DNA of 64,000 nt. It comes from Verrucomicrobium sp. BvORR034. GTDB taxonomy: Bacteria; Verrucomicrobiota; Verrucomicrobiia; Verrucomicrobiales; Verrucomicrobiaceae. Positions 1 to 8,169 of the stretch are shown here, piece by piece. A program made the position numbers and the translations under genes. The DNA lies in the NCBI RefSeq assembly GCF_000739635.1, contig NZ_BATQ01000085.1, positions 62,001 through 126,000 on the forward strand, written 5' to 3'. Each line of letters begins with the position of its first letter. Within the stretch, counting starts at the first letter, position 1. The notes below the pieces were generated by a model. The model had not been told where the DNA came from, ran no database searches, and saw only the letters and a list, made by a program, of their open reading frames with translations.

Positions 1-255
1 AGAGTGCGATAATAGGGGAGCGATGCGACCTCGTGGGAGGCTTGGGGCAGATCAGGACAAGAATGTCTATGCGTCTGTATACGGTCCTCCGCGCCCCACA
101 TCGCAACACCATGTGAATTGGGTGGATAGGGTCTGGATGCTGACAGCATCTCTGAGGCGGCATTGCATTTGGCACCCTGTGCAAGGTCTATGGGTAACGG
201 GATGGCATCTAGCTATGGCCAGAAGAAGGTAAGCCTTTGGGAGCTCGGCCCCGTG
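1..255. other. no gene recognised at window edge
   Basis: No open frame here has a recognisable motif or a credible start. The only frame open on the plus strand encodes 69 residues of low-similarity-looking sequence. The segment lies downstream of the minus-strand glycosyltransferase that ends at 256, so it is probably its 3' untranslated region or the spacer before a gene outside the window. No U-tract hairpin was found. Confidence 0.4.
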
Positions 256-972
256 CTAGCGCTGAGTTGATTGAGGTAAATCAAACCAACTTCCGGCCCA
301 GTGGTGAGCGGCGAAACTATCAGGATGGCACTCAGGATGCCATGCTTCCCCAAGATAGTAGGGGAAAAAGATCCACGGTTCGAAGAGCAAAAAGTTCCCA
401 GGCAGGAGCATGGCCGCTCGTTTTGATGTTCCATCGACGACGACCACCTGTCCTCTCGCGAACTCCCCAAAATATTTCTTTAGCATGTCATTGAGGAACA
501 CCGGGCCTGTTTCAGATAAAATGTCGCCACTGTAGGGTGCGCGAGAAGGGAGTTGGCTAAGCATGTAGGAGAAAAAGGGATGGTTTGCAACGGCTCCCAA
601 AACAGCCTGGCTGGGGCGGCCCGGCAGCTCATTCCCGACAAACGCCTGCGCACCTTCTATGATCGGTTCAATGCATCGCAGGCACTCCATATCCGTGTCG
701 ATATACACCCCACCATGGCGGCAAATCACCTCGATCCTAAGAATGTCTGCTTTCTGGGCAGGTTTCGATGCAGAATAGAACAAGTGGGGATGAGAAAGTG
801 TAGGAAGATTTGAATCGGTCCAGTGGAGGTGACGCCATCCGGGGTGATTTGATATCCAACCCTCAATCCAGGTTGCTTGATCCGCGGGCATCGGTTGCTT
901 GCCCAGCCAGATGGTGTGGAGGATTTTTGGAATCAGATTTGCACCGTCCGACGGCAATCCGGTGGAGATCAT
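256..972 (-). CDS. GT32-type glycosyltransferase (DXD family)
   Basis: This 238-aa protein has the hallmarks of the sugar-binding DXD glycosyltransferases (Gly_transf_sug, OCH1-like, GT32). An N-terminal IPKILHTIWLG strand (residues 14-24) is followed by KADILRIEVICRHGG and then the metal/nucleotide-sugar site YIDTDME, with D92 and D94 as the DXD pair. No signal peptide or membrane helix is apparent, so it probably acts in the cytoplasm, transferring a sugar to a lipid- or surface-glycan precursor. Donor and acceptor cannot be read from sequence. It lies downstream of, and on the same strand as, an uncharacterised exported-protein gene and an SGNH hydrolase gene, so the three may be one operon. 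Family assignment is firm; substrate is unknown. Confidence 0.85.
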   Translation of the reverse strand: MISTGLPSDGANLIPKILHTIWLGKQPMPADQATWIEGWISNHPGWRHLHWTDSNLPTLSHPHLFYSASKPAQKADILRIEVICRHGGVYIDTDMECLRCIEPIIEGAQAFVGNELPGRPSQAVLGAVANHPFFSYMLSQLPSRAPYSGDILSETGPVFLNDMLKKYFGEFARGQVVVVDGTSKRAAMLLPGNFLLFEPWIFFPYYLGEAWHPECHPDSFAAHHWAGSWFDLPQSTQR

Positions 973-998
973 TTTGCAATTTTAGTAAGAGATTTTTT

Positions 999-1616
999 CT
1001 ATTTCGTCATGGCCTGCTCGACCTTGCTCAGTACTTCCAGTGTTTGCCTTCGTCGCTCCAGGTCGCTAGTAGAACCCTGTTGGGTGCGTCTGGCTCTGAG
1101 TTCTTTGAATACCTGAATTCTCTGTGCTTCAGGAAGCGCATCCAATCGTCTTCGAATTTCACTTTCGGCTCCGGCATCACGGCTTTTGGGCGAATCTGAA
1201 AGATCTCTGGCTTGGTTGGCTGCATATCGCACATTGACATTTTCGCCATTTATTGAAATTATCGCGGTTGCACGCAGTGGATTTGAGTTTGCCTTGACCG
1301 ATACAACGCTCCAGCCGCGGGCGTCCTGTGATAAAGATAGCGTATGATTGGATCGGGTGGAGCTGTCGTAGACCGTTACAAAGGGTGCACCGTGGATAAT
1401 TGCCACTCCTGTTAGAAAAATGGTTTCCTGCGGTGAGACCCGCCTGAGAAATGGAGAATCAGTCAGCATTCTCTCTGCCAGCTTCATGTCGAACTTGGAC
1501 GGAGAGTATGCGTCACTGTCGTCAGCGCTCAATGATGCTGCAAGCAGCAGTGAGGCTGCATGGTAAACGAAAAGATGCCAAATTGCTCGGTGACTGGACA
1601 GATCATCTGACCTCAT
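999..1616 (-). CDS. uncharacterised exported protein, paralogue of a T2SS-operon protein
   Basis: I take the ATG at 1616 as the start because it forms an ATGA overlap with the stop of the upstream SGNH hydrolase gene, implying translational coupling; the frame is open further upstream. The ~205-aa product has an N-terminal hydrophobic stretch (HLFVYHAASLLLAAS) ending in ADD, consistent with export. A compact middle domain contains the motifs FLTGVAIIHGAPFVTV, ARGWSVVSV and VNVRYAANQ, followed by a charged helical tail. The same order occurs in the protein at 53964-54620 (LTGIAYIEGKPVATI, AQGWKLAET, VTVRYSNEQ, charged tail), so the two are paralogues. I know no named family for them. The role may be an accessory to export or surface assembly, but that is inference. 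Confidence 0.7.
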   Translation of the reverse strand: MRSDDLSSHRAIWHLFVYHAASLLLAASLSADDSDAYSPSKFDMKLAERMLTDSPFLRRVSPQETIFLTGVAIIHGAPFVTVYDSSTRSNHTLSLSQDARGWSVVSVKANSNPLRATAIISINGENVNVRYAANQARDLSDSPKSRDAGAESEIRRRLDALPEAQRIQVFKELRARRTQQGSTSDLERRRQTLEVLSKVEQAMTK

Positions 1617-2521
1617 TTGCGAGGCAAGGGGTTCGTGGGTTGCTGCTGAAATCCTCGCTGGAAGACGTTCTGGAACTCGTACGTAAGTTTGAGGTTCCAT
1701 GTATGTTGTGAACCTTTTCTAAGTGCTTCCGCAACCACCATTGCAAGCAACGCTGTGCCTTGTGGTGTCAGGTGTAGCCCGTCCTTCTGCATGAGTTCAT
1801 TGGTATGGCCAGCTGGGATTGTGAGGGGGCCGACGTCAATCGACGCATCTCTTTCACAGCGCCTGTGCAAGTCGATGAGGTCCACCACGACTACGTGTGG
1901 GCGCGACTGCGCCCATTTAAGTATGGTGCGGTTTGCCTCTTCCACGTCCTCAAAGGAAGGTCTCTGGTTTGGTCGAATGATCTTGGCATTTGGCAGCCAG
2001 GGAATGTTGCCAATGACAATTGGACAACCAATAGAATCCAGGTCAGTCAATGCAGTGTTCAGAATGTGAATTCTGTCAGTGGGACTATGCTTGCCGTAGC
2101 AATGCCAGAATAGGAAATCAACTGCCAGCACCACGGACGGCTTGGCTGCCATGGCTTTATTCACCATATCATGACCCAGCCGAACAGGATCTTCGTACAT
2201 TGTGCGCGATGCGAAAGACCTGGATCTGCCTGATGCATTCAAAATTGCAGCGTCGAAGTAGGGTGTTATCTTAAGCCCCGGACTTTCTGAGCCCTCCAAT
2301 AGGTCCTTTATAGTAAACCCGTCGGTGAGACTTGCGCCGATTGCTACTACCTCATCAAGATTGAGCCTCGAAGTGTGCTGTATCTCTGAAGGAAGTGCCT
2401 TGGTGGCAATGTTGAAATACAAGGCTAAGAAAAGTATCAAACTGTAGAGAGTTTTCAGTCGGCGCAAAGAGCGGCAAAGAGAACGATCAACTTCACCGCA
2501 TTTGCAAATACTGCTCGACAT
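1613..2521 (-). CDS. secreted SGNH/GDSL-type hydrolase
   Basis: The 302-aa protein has an N-terminal hydrophobic segment around residues 24-40 (LYSLILFLALYFNIAT) that looks like a signal peptide or anchor. The SGNH-hydrolase block I is VAIGASLTDGF, with S64 as probable nucleophile. Block V is DGLHLTPQG, with D247 and H250 completing the catalytic set. The family includes esterases, lipases and glycan O-acyl (de)acetylases. Location beside glycosyltransferases suggests a surface-glycan ester, but the substrate cannot be read. It is the first gene of a minus-strand run and its stop overlaps the next start by 4 nt (ATGA). Confidence 0.82.
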   Translation of the reverse strand: MSSSICKCGEVDRSLCRSLRRLKTLYSLILFLALYFNIATKALPSEIQHTSRLNLDEVVAIGASLTDGFTIKDLLEGSESPGLKITPYFDAAILNASGRSRSFASRTMYEDPVRLGHDMVNKAMAAKPSVVLAVDFLFWHCYGKHSPTDRIHILNTALTDLDSIGCPIVIGNIPWLPNAKIIRPNQRPSFEDVEEANRTILKWAQSRPHVVVVDLIDLHRRCERDASIDVGPLTIPAGHTNELMQKDGLHLTPQGTALLAMVVAEALRKGSQHTWNLKLTYEFQNVFQRGFQQQPTNPLPRK

Positions 2522-2567
2522 GGGCCGCTTCTAACAAAAATGCATGCATTAGGAAAGAGGAAAATAT

Positions 2568-2596
2568 ATTGCATTCGCCATATAAATGAATGCAAT
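2568..2596. promoter_or_regulatory. inverted repeat in the divergent promoter region
   Basis: The AT-rich 193-bp spacer between the divergent SGNH hydrolase and the large transferase gene holds a perfect 9-bp inverted repeat, ATTGCATTC (2568-2576) and GAATGCAAT (2588-2596), separated by 11 bp. Centre-to-centre distance is about two helical turns, typical of a dimeric regulator site. It could control both genes. No regulator is encoded next to it. Confidence 0.4.
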
Positions 2597-2714
2597 TATT
2601 CGAGGTTGTCTCGGGCCAAGATATTGATCTAAACTGCGAATTCGAAGCTTATAGAAGGCAACTGTCCATTCTGAATCGAATATCGAAGGGACGAATCAAA
2701 CGAAGCAATGCCCT

Positions 2715-5700
2715 ATGGAAGACCGCGCTGACAGAGGAATTGTTGTGTGTGCCGGGGGAGTAACTTATCTCACGAATGCCTATATATCGATCCGCCTGTT
2801 GCGGGAAGTCGGTTGCCGAATGCCGATCGAGCTCTGGTATGAAGGCCGCCATGAAGTGGATGACCGCGTAGTTCAGATATTTTCGCCTCTACAAGTCGAA
2901 ATGCGGGATGCCTCCGCTTGGGCAAAGGTCCACGGCCACCCCGCCCCGAAGGGCTGGGCAATGAAACCATTTGCAATTATCAACAGTGCCTTTGCAGAGG
3001 TTCTGTATATGGATAGCGATAATTTTGCCGTTCGCGATCCGGAGTATCTTTTCGAGGAAGAAGAATATAGGCAAAAGGGGGCCATATTTTGGCCAGATAT
3101 CAATAGGGCCGATCCATATGCAGAGATATGGCAAATAATGGGGGTATTTCCAAAAGATGAGCCCGAGTTTGAAAGTGGGCAGATTGTCGTAAACAAAAAT
3201 AAATGTCTTCCTGCGCTTAAGACCGTGATGGAGATGAACTACATGTCATCTTTCTACTACCAGTATTTATGGGGGGACAAGGACACATTTAGATTCGCCT
3301 GGCACAAGCACAACCTTGAGTTTGCCATGCCCAAGTCTCCAATACAGATGTTGAGTGCTGCGGACGCTCCTGACCTTGGGGGCGTCATGTGTCAACATGA
3401 TCTCAGCGGCGACAGAATCTTCCAGCACCGAAACCTTCTGAAATGGCAGTTGTATGGGTTCAATCCCGCCGTTGCAGGCACGCTGCATGACAATCTTTGC
3501 AGAAGTTTTCTTGCTGACCTGACCAGCATGTGGAGTGGTAGGATCAACAGTCCAGCAGCCGAGCCGGATGTCGCTTCAGACGGCAGGTATAGGGCTCTCC
3601 TTAATGTCGATTTGCTCGTGTCAGGGATTAGTGTGCAAAAGGGTGTCAAATGGACGGTGACGGGATGCTCGGAACGCCTTGGTGACAATCTGGCTGGGCT
3701 CATAGTAAGGAAACGAAGGGGGCGCTCTGAGTCTGGTCTTAAGGAAGATTTGGCTCGGATCAGATCCTCTGGAGTCATGCTGAAGCTTCTGGATGATGGA
3801 TTGGTCCGGGGGCTGGAGTCTGCAGGCCTTTGGTACTGGGAGGTTCATTTGGATGGGGCGACCGAAAAGGTCCGCCTTTTTGGTGAGAAGAACAAGGAGG
3901 CCATTTTTGAGCCCAAAACGATCGATGACCTGCCGGTTTGGATCGGGGTAGCTGGCGAAAGTGACAGCTTCTGGCCCGTAGAGATGGCCCGTTTAGACAT
4001 ACTGTTTCCCACGCTCTCAAAACAACCGGGACCTGTTTCGATTGGGCACGTTGACAACCTGTCTCGAGAGGAGGTCGTAATTGTCAATGTCGAGGACGGA
4101 ATTGGGGATCATGTTTTTGGACTCTATGCGGCGGTGGGTGCTGCTTCTCATGCTAGAAGTGTTGTCTATTGCACTCGGTTCGCTGATTGGTTTGATCGGG
4201 TGGTTCACCCGAACCTTAGAATCATCAAGTCCTTCAGAAAAGAGAATCATCTCGGTGCTCGGATTGTAAATTTGTCTGCTCGACCCGACATCAAACTGAG
4301 GAGCGCGAGATCAGCCGCTGCCTGGTACGCGGGATTGGTTGACCATGCGATCAAACCGTGTCGTCCAATGTCGGTTGATGCGACGGTGGATCGGGTGCCG
4401 GTCGATTGTAAACGCTATGTTGTGCTGACCCCCTTCGCCGCACATCGCGGGCGTGATTGGACGCTTTCGCATTGGACGCGACTTGTGCATCTTCTGGAGA
4501 ATGAGGGGTTTCAATGCATAGTCCTCAGCACAGCCAACGACAAGGCTCGTGTGGAGGAGGCGTTCGGGATCACCTGTGCAATCTGGCTATTTGATCTGGA
4601 GCCTCAACTTGTCACCGCTTTCATGCTGGGTGCTGTCGCAGTGGTCGGCCCCGACAGTGGGATGGTCCATATTGCAGGTTTGCTGGGGGTGATTGCGTTC
4701 TGTATTCATGCTCAGCTGCCGGAGGGTTATCTTTTTGATATTGTGCCTAGCGTCAAAAGTCTGCGGCCAAAATCGAGTTGCACTGGTTGCAGGTGGCAAG
4801 TAGGTGCGGGCTACAACAAAGCTTGTGATGTTGCCTGCGCTGCTCTTGGCACTCTTGATCCAGAAGTTGTGGCCCAAGAGGTGAGCCGCCTATGCAAAGC
4901 TGGGGATGGGGCGCCGCTGGGCCGCAATTTGAACGACCGCATACCTACGGTGACACGTTCTGGAGTTCAGACACCGGCCGGTGAAATCCCGGTATTTGCT
5001 GGATTCTACTCTCGCAGTGGAAATCTTGATCACGATTTCGAGACATACGCGATTGAGAAACTGTGTCCGGACTTGAAGGGATACTGTGATATTGACAACA
5101 TTGAACACGAACCGCGCAATTGTGTGTTGTTGTTGAGTGGTGGTTTGAGAGTTGATTTTGACAAGTTGAGCAAAAACAAGAGGGTGGCCGCTGCGTATTT
5201 GGCTGTGCATTTTGAAGCAGATGACAATGAGCTATATCGGGCTCGAGATTATCTGATGGAGTGTGCTCCCATAGGTTGTCAAGATGAAGCCACTGCGCTC
5301 CGATTAGCCAAACTTGGAATCGAGGCGGACGTCATTGGCCCGTTGGTGCTCGGAATCACGTCGCAAATCGAAGAGCGCGTTCGGGAGGGCTCGATCGCCA
5401 TCGATCTTCCGGAAACCGCGGCGCTTCCAAAGTTTGCAAGGCGACTGACTCAGAGTGGGCCAGTCAACAGCCATCCGAACTATATGAGGAAGTACACGCG
5501 GCATCGTCTTGATGAAATTAGGTCTGCGCGACTCGTGTTTGCAACAAGCATGCAGGTTGCAGGCGCTTGTCTGGCGCTTGGGACCCCCGTAGTATTGTCG
5601 GGAGATTCCGCCATGAGAGCGTCAGAAGAATGGAAAGGGATGATACCTTTGCGCGAGCTAAGTGATGGCGGGCCGCTCAAAAGTGTGCTTCTCGACAGCT

Positions 5701-5831
5701 CTGTCCGGGAGCGAATGGTGGCGCTTCAGAAAAATTTTGTGGAGAAGATAGTCAGAAATGCGAAGGTCAGGTTGGGTCGGAAATGTAGCTGTGCCCAAGA
5801 TCGTCATGAATTGTGTAGTATTCAGGTGTGA
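2715..5831 (+). CDS. three-domain glycosyltransferase / GT9-like / pyruvyltransferase-like protein
   Basis: This 1038-aa protein appears to join three modules. Residues ~8-240 resemble MNN1-type (alpha-1,3-mannosyltransferase-like) enzymes, with VVCAGGVTYLTNAYISIRLL, then EVLYMDSDNFAV carrying a DSD metal site near residue 99, and ESGQIVVNK. Residues ~450-720 resemble GT9 ADP-heptose:LPS transferases, with VVLTPFAAHRGRDWTLSHW and VGPDSGMVHIAGLLGV. Residues ~790-1020 resemble polysaccharide pyruvyl transferases, with PIGCQDEATALRLAKLGIEA and a LALGTPVVL segment. In that last module the usual SRLHG motif reads TSMQVAG, so it may be catalytically altered. A linker at ~260-440 is unassigned. The start ATG at 2715 precedes the conserved VVCAGG strand. 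It probably builds a surface polysaccharide. Modules are from motif reading only. Confidence 0.75.
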   Translation: MEDRADRGIVVCAGGVTYLTNAYISIRLLREVGCRMPIELWYEGRHEVDDRVVQIFSPLQVEMRDASAWAKVHGHPAPKGWAMKPFAIINSAFAEVLYMDSDNFAVRDPEYLFEEEEYRQKGAIFWPDINRADPYAEIWQIMGVFPKDEPEFESGQIVVNKNKCLPALKTVMEMNYMSSFYYQYLWGDKDTFRFAWHKHNLEFAMPKSPIQMLSAADAPDLGGVMCQHDLSGDRIFQHRNLLKWQLYGFNPAVAGTLHDNLCRSFLADLTSMWSGRINSPAAEPDVASDGRYRALLNVDLLVSGISVQKGVKWTVTGCSERLGDNLAGLIVRKRRGRSESGLKEDLARIRSSGVMLKLLDDGLVRGLESAGLWYWEVHLDGATEKVRLFGEKNKEAIFEPKTIDDLPVWIGVAGESDSFWPVEMARLDILFPTLSKQPGPVSIGHVDNLSREEVVIVNVEDGIGDHVFGLYAAVGAASHARSVVYCTRFADWFDRVVHPNLRIIKSFRKENHLGARIVNLSARPDIKLRSARSAAAWYAGLVDHAIKPCRPMSVDATVDRVPVDCKRYVVLTPFAAHRGRDWTLSHWTRLVHLLENEGFQCIVLSTANDKARVEEAFGITCAIWLFDLEPQLVTAFMLGAVAVVGPDSGMVHIAGLLGVIAFCIHAQLPEGYLFDIVPSVKSLRPKSSCTGCRWQVGAGYNKACDVACAALGTLDPEVVAQEVSRLCKAGDGAPLGRNLNDRIPTVTRSGVQTPAGEIPVFAGFYSRSGNLDHDFETYAIEKLCPDLKGYCDIDNIEHEPRNCVLLLSGGLRVDFDKLSKNKRVAAAYLAVHFEADDNELYRARDYLMECAPIGCQDEATALRLAKLGIEADVIGPLVLGITSQIEERVREGSIAIDLPETAALPKFARRLTQSGPVNSHPNYMRKYTRHRLDEIRSARLVFATSMQVAGACLALGTPVVLSGDSAMRASEEWKGMIPLRELSDGGPLKSVLLDSSVRERMVALQKNFVEKIVRNAKVRLGRKCSCAQDRHELCSIQV

Positions 5832-6489
5832 CAGAGATACGGCACTCTGGCGCACCAGGTGATCTCAGTTTCAGAAGGGAATGCCTCGTCAGGCGGGTGC
5901 CGTGTGCGCAGGCTAGCAATTGCAGGTCCACTGGTTGTTTCAGTTCTTCGAAGATTTTGAGGGCCTTTTGAGCTCCACTATAGGTGACGATGTAGGCTTC
6001 AGTTCCGCATCCGGGGACCAGCGGGAGGTAGCGATGAGATTGTAGATAGGCTGCTAGTTGAGGTTCTGTTTCAATGTTGGTGGGCAGAAGACCGCTCACC
6101 CTGTCGCCGATGAAAACGAAATCTGTGTCATTAGGCCAAGCGGGCTCAGACCATTTTTTCAGAATTCTGGCGTCATCTTCAAAAACAAATGTGTACGGAA
6201 GTGACTCGAGAAGAATCCTTTTCCAGATCAGGACATGAGAAAGTGCGCAGGCGATATTTCCGGGCGACACGGTGGGGCGGCCGATGGCGTCAACAGTGGT
6301 GCGAATGGATGCGGAAAAATTTGACTGGTCTTGGACGAGGCAGTGCGAAGTATTTGAGGAAATGACCTTTAGGTTGCATTTGTTCACCGCATCAAACTGT
6401 TTGATGTCCCATCCATGATTTCTCGCATTGGAGAAGAAACGTGTGCGTCTTTCAGTGGCGTGGTCGAGGCTGATGACAATACCTTGCAT
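5767..6489 (-). CDS. GT25-family glycosyltransferase
   Basis: With the ATG at 6489 the protein opens MQGIVISLDHATERRTRFF, the usual beginning of family 25 (LPS biosynthesis / collagen-type galactosyltransferase) enzymes. A TTG start at 6531 would add 14 atypical residues. Further family marks are SPGNIACALSHVLIWKRIL and the acidic metal motif in TFVFEDDARIL. The protein is about 240 aa, soluble and presumably cytoplasmic, adding a hexose to a surface glycan. Its 3' end overlaps the 3' end of the convergent three-domain transferase gene by 65 bp, so the last ~21 codons of both genes are antisense to each other. Confidence 0.85.
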   Translation of the reverse strand: MQGIVISLDHATERRTRFFSNARNHGWDIKQFDAVNKCNLKVISSNTSHCLVQDQSNFSASIRTTVDAIGRPTVSPGNIACALSHVLIWKRILLESLPYTFVFEDDARILKKWSEPAWPNDTDFVFIGDRVSGLLPTNIETEPQLAAYLQSHRYLPLVPGCGTEAYIVTYSGAQKALKIFEELKQPVDLQLLACAHGTRLTRHSLLKLRSPGAPECRISVTPEYYTIHDDLGHSYISDPT

Positions 6490-6536
6490 GGAGAAATTGA
6501 TATGAAATTGTTTTGTAACACGCAAGTGCAATCAAT

Positions 6537-7382
6537 GTGCTTGTAAACTATTCCCGCGACATGATCTATTTATCTGCGAATGATCGAAATCTTGGCGAGC
6601 ACATGGATCTCCGTGTTGTCATACGGCGAATGGGTAAGGGGAGGATCTTCTGGCTGGATGAGGCTGTTGCGAATTCTGAGTATCGAAGTCTTGTCTACAA
6701 AGAGATCGATGGTTTGGTGCCAGTTGTTGCCGGTGGAGGGACATTGATGCCCTATTTTGAGCCCTTCTGGAAGGGGTTGCCTTGTGATCAGAAACTTTGG
6801 TTTGTTGGTACTGGGGTGTGTTTGGGCCATGGCCAGAGTGCGTCGTGGTTGCCTGGGGAAAATCAGGTGGACTTGCGTTCCAGGTTCAGGGGGCCTGTGG
6901 CGCCTGGAGTGTTTGAAGATCAGGACTTCCTGCCTCCTCCGGGTCTTCTTTTTAGAGTTCCGCGGTATCAAGGCAAATATGTGCTTTCGGTTGTGCATCC
7001 TGATCTGATTGATGCTGGGTGGCAATACATTCTGGCTGAGAAGGTTGCCAGAAAGTTGGGTTTGGGGGTCGTTCAGTGTGAGAATCAGTTGGAAGACAGA
7101 TCTCGGTACTCTGAGGCTGAACTGGTGATCACAAGCCGGCTCCATGGGGCGGTAATGGCCGCCGGCAACGGAATCCGCTGTTTTGCGTTGTCGCGAGATC
7201 GAAAGATGGACTGGTTTTGTTCGTCGGCAAAGGTTGCTTGCGTTGTGATCGATGATTGCCACCCGGATATTGTACCAGATGATCTGGTAAGTCTTGCAAG
7301 TTCAGCAGAAGTTCCGTCTGCGAGAGAGTTGGAAGCCAGGCTGGGAAAATATTTTGATCAGTATTCCGTTCGGTTCCAATAG
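6537..7382 (+). CDS. polysaccharide pyruvyl transferase family protein
   Basis: This ~281-aa protein carries the family's C-terminal signature YSEAELVITSRLHGAVMAAG, together with VVAGGGTLM and KLWFVGTGVCLG for the N-terminal half. Family members transfer pyruvyl (or related) groups onto sugars of exopolysaccharides. At this length it may be slightly shorter than typical members. The frame opens at a GTG (6537); an ATG at 6561 is an alternative start. It is divergent from the GT25 gene, with only ~50 bp between starts. Its intact SRLHG contrasts with the altered motif in the third domain of the protein at 2715-5831. Confidence 0.8.
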   Translation: MLVNYSRDMIYLSANDRNLGEHMDLRVVIRRMGKGRIFWLDEAVANSEYRSLVYKEIDGLVPVVAGGGTLMPYFEPFWKGLPCDQKLWFVGTGVCLGHGQSASWLPGENQVDLRSRFRGPVAPGVFEDQDFLPPPGLLFRVPRYQGKYVLSVVHPDLIDAGWQYILAEKVARKLGLGVVQCENQLEDRSRYSEAELVITSRLHGAVMAAGNGIRCFALSRDRKMDWFCSSAKVACVVIDDCHPDIVPDDLVSLASSAEVPSARELEARLGKYFDQYSVRFQ

Positions 7383-7567
7383 TCGGCGACCCTTTGGTGA
7401 TCAATTTGCTGCGTGGTGTGTGAATGAACTGAAGGGTGATCGGGGAAATGGGAAATAACCAAAGCTTGCTGCTCTGAATGTTGATCGATGATGTGGATTG
7501 GTGCATGCGAAATTTATTTCAGGTCGTGGAAAAAGAATTGCAGGGGATTGGAGCATTTGAGATATCT

Positions 7568-8071
7568 ATGGCGACTCCGAAACAAAAAAAGAAACAGCTA
7601 ATGAAGAACGAAGCAAATGAGCCTACGAGACGTCAGTTTCTAAAAACGGTAGGGCAGGCGGGATTGGTGTTCGCTTTCGGATCTGGCCTGTCATCGTGCG
7701 CAACTATCGCGGGTCAGCCCGAGGTAGAGGTGAAATATACTGTGAAAGACAACAATGGCACCTCGCAGGGGGAGCTGTCTTTCGGTCTCAAAGTCAAACT
7801 GAACGTTGGTTCGGGAAATCGTCGCGGTAGGACCTCCTACAGCGCCCTAAATGATACGTTGGTTATTGAGAACACGGAGAGCACGGATATCATCCTTGCG
7901 GAGTTCATTGATGATCCAACTTCATTGGTGCTTCTGGCACCGGGGCAGTCCATCGAAATTACCGAGGTGACTTCCGGAGTTGGCACGATTGCCAATACGT
8001 CGTCCACGCAGATTGCTATTGGCGACTATTTCGCAGATCCTGCCACATCTGGTACCTACGAGTTGCTTTAG
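7568..8071 (+). CDS. Tat-exported lipoprotein of unknown function
   Basis: From the ATG at 7568 the protein begins with a basic region, then TRRQFLKTVGQAGLVFAFGS, a twin-arginine signal, and ends the signal with GLSSC, a lipobox. It should therefore be folded in the cytoplasm, exported by Tat and lipidated. The mature part (~115 aa) is beta-rich and Thr/Ser/Asn-rich with no motif I recognise. Other start codons exist upstream (7478) and downstream (7601). The next gene downstream encodes another predicted lipoprotein. Confidence 0.65.
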   Translation: MATPKQKKKQLMKNEANEPTRRQFLKTVGQAGLVFAFGSGLSSCATIAGQPEVEVKYTVKDNNGTSQGELSFGLKVKLNVGSGNRRGRTSYSALNDTLVIENTESTDIILAEFIDDPTSLVLLAPGQSIEITEVTSGVGTIANTSSTQIAIGDYFADPATSGTYELL

Positions 8072-8084
8072 ATCGACACTTGTT

Positions 8085-8118
8085 CCACACTGTCTGATGC
8101 CTCTATCGGGCAGTGTGG
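8085..8118 (+). terminator. hairpin after the Tat lipoprotein gene
   Basis: CCACACTG (8085-8092) and CAGTGTGG (8111-8118) form an 8-bp perfect stem followed by GCTTT, fourteen bases after the upstream stop. The T-run is weak, so this is a possible terminator. The potential GTG start at 8113 for the next gene falls inside its 3' arm, which argues for a later start. Confidence 0.45.
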
Positions 8119-8169
8119 GCTTTGAGAAACCTGAGTCCAGTCAAAGCAGGATTTATTAAGGCATTTGTT

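Noticed and set aside
2708-2731. upstream peptide MPYGRPR overlapping the start of the large transferase
   Set aside because: Seven codons out of frame with no ribosome-binding site; its similarity to the start of the kinase at 42092 is probably chance.
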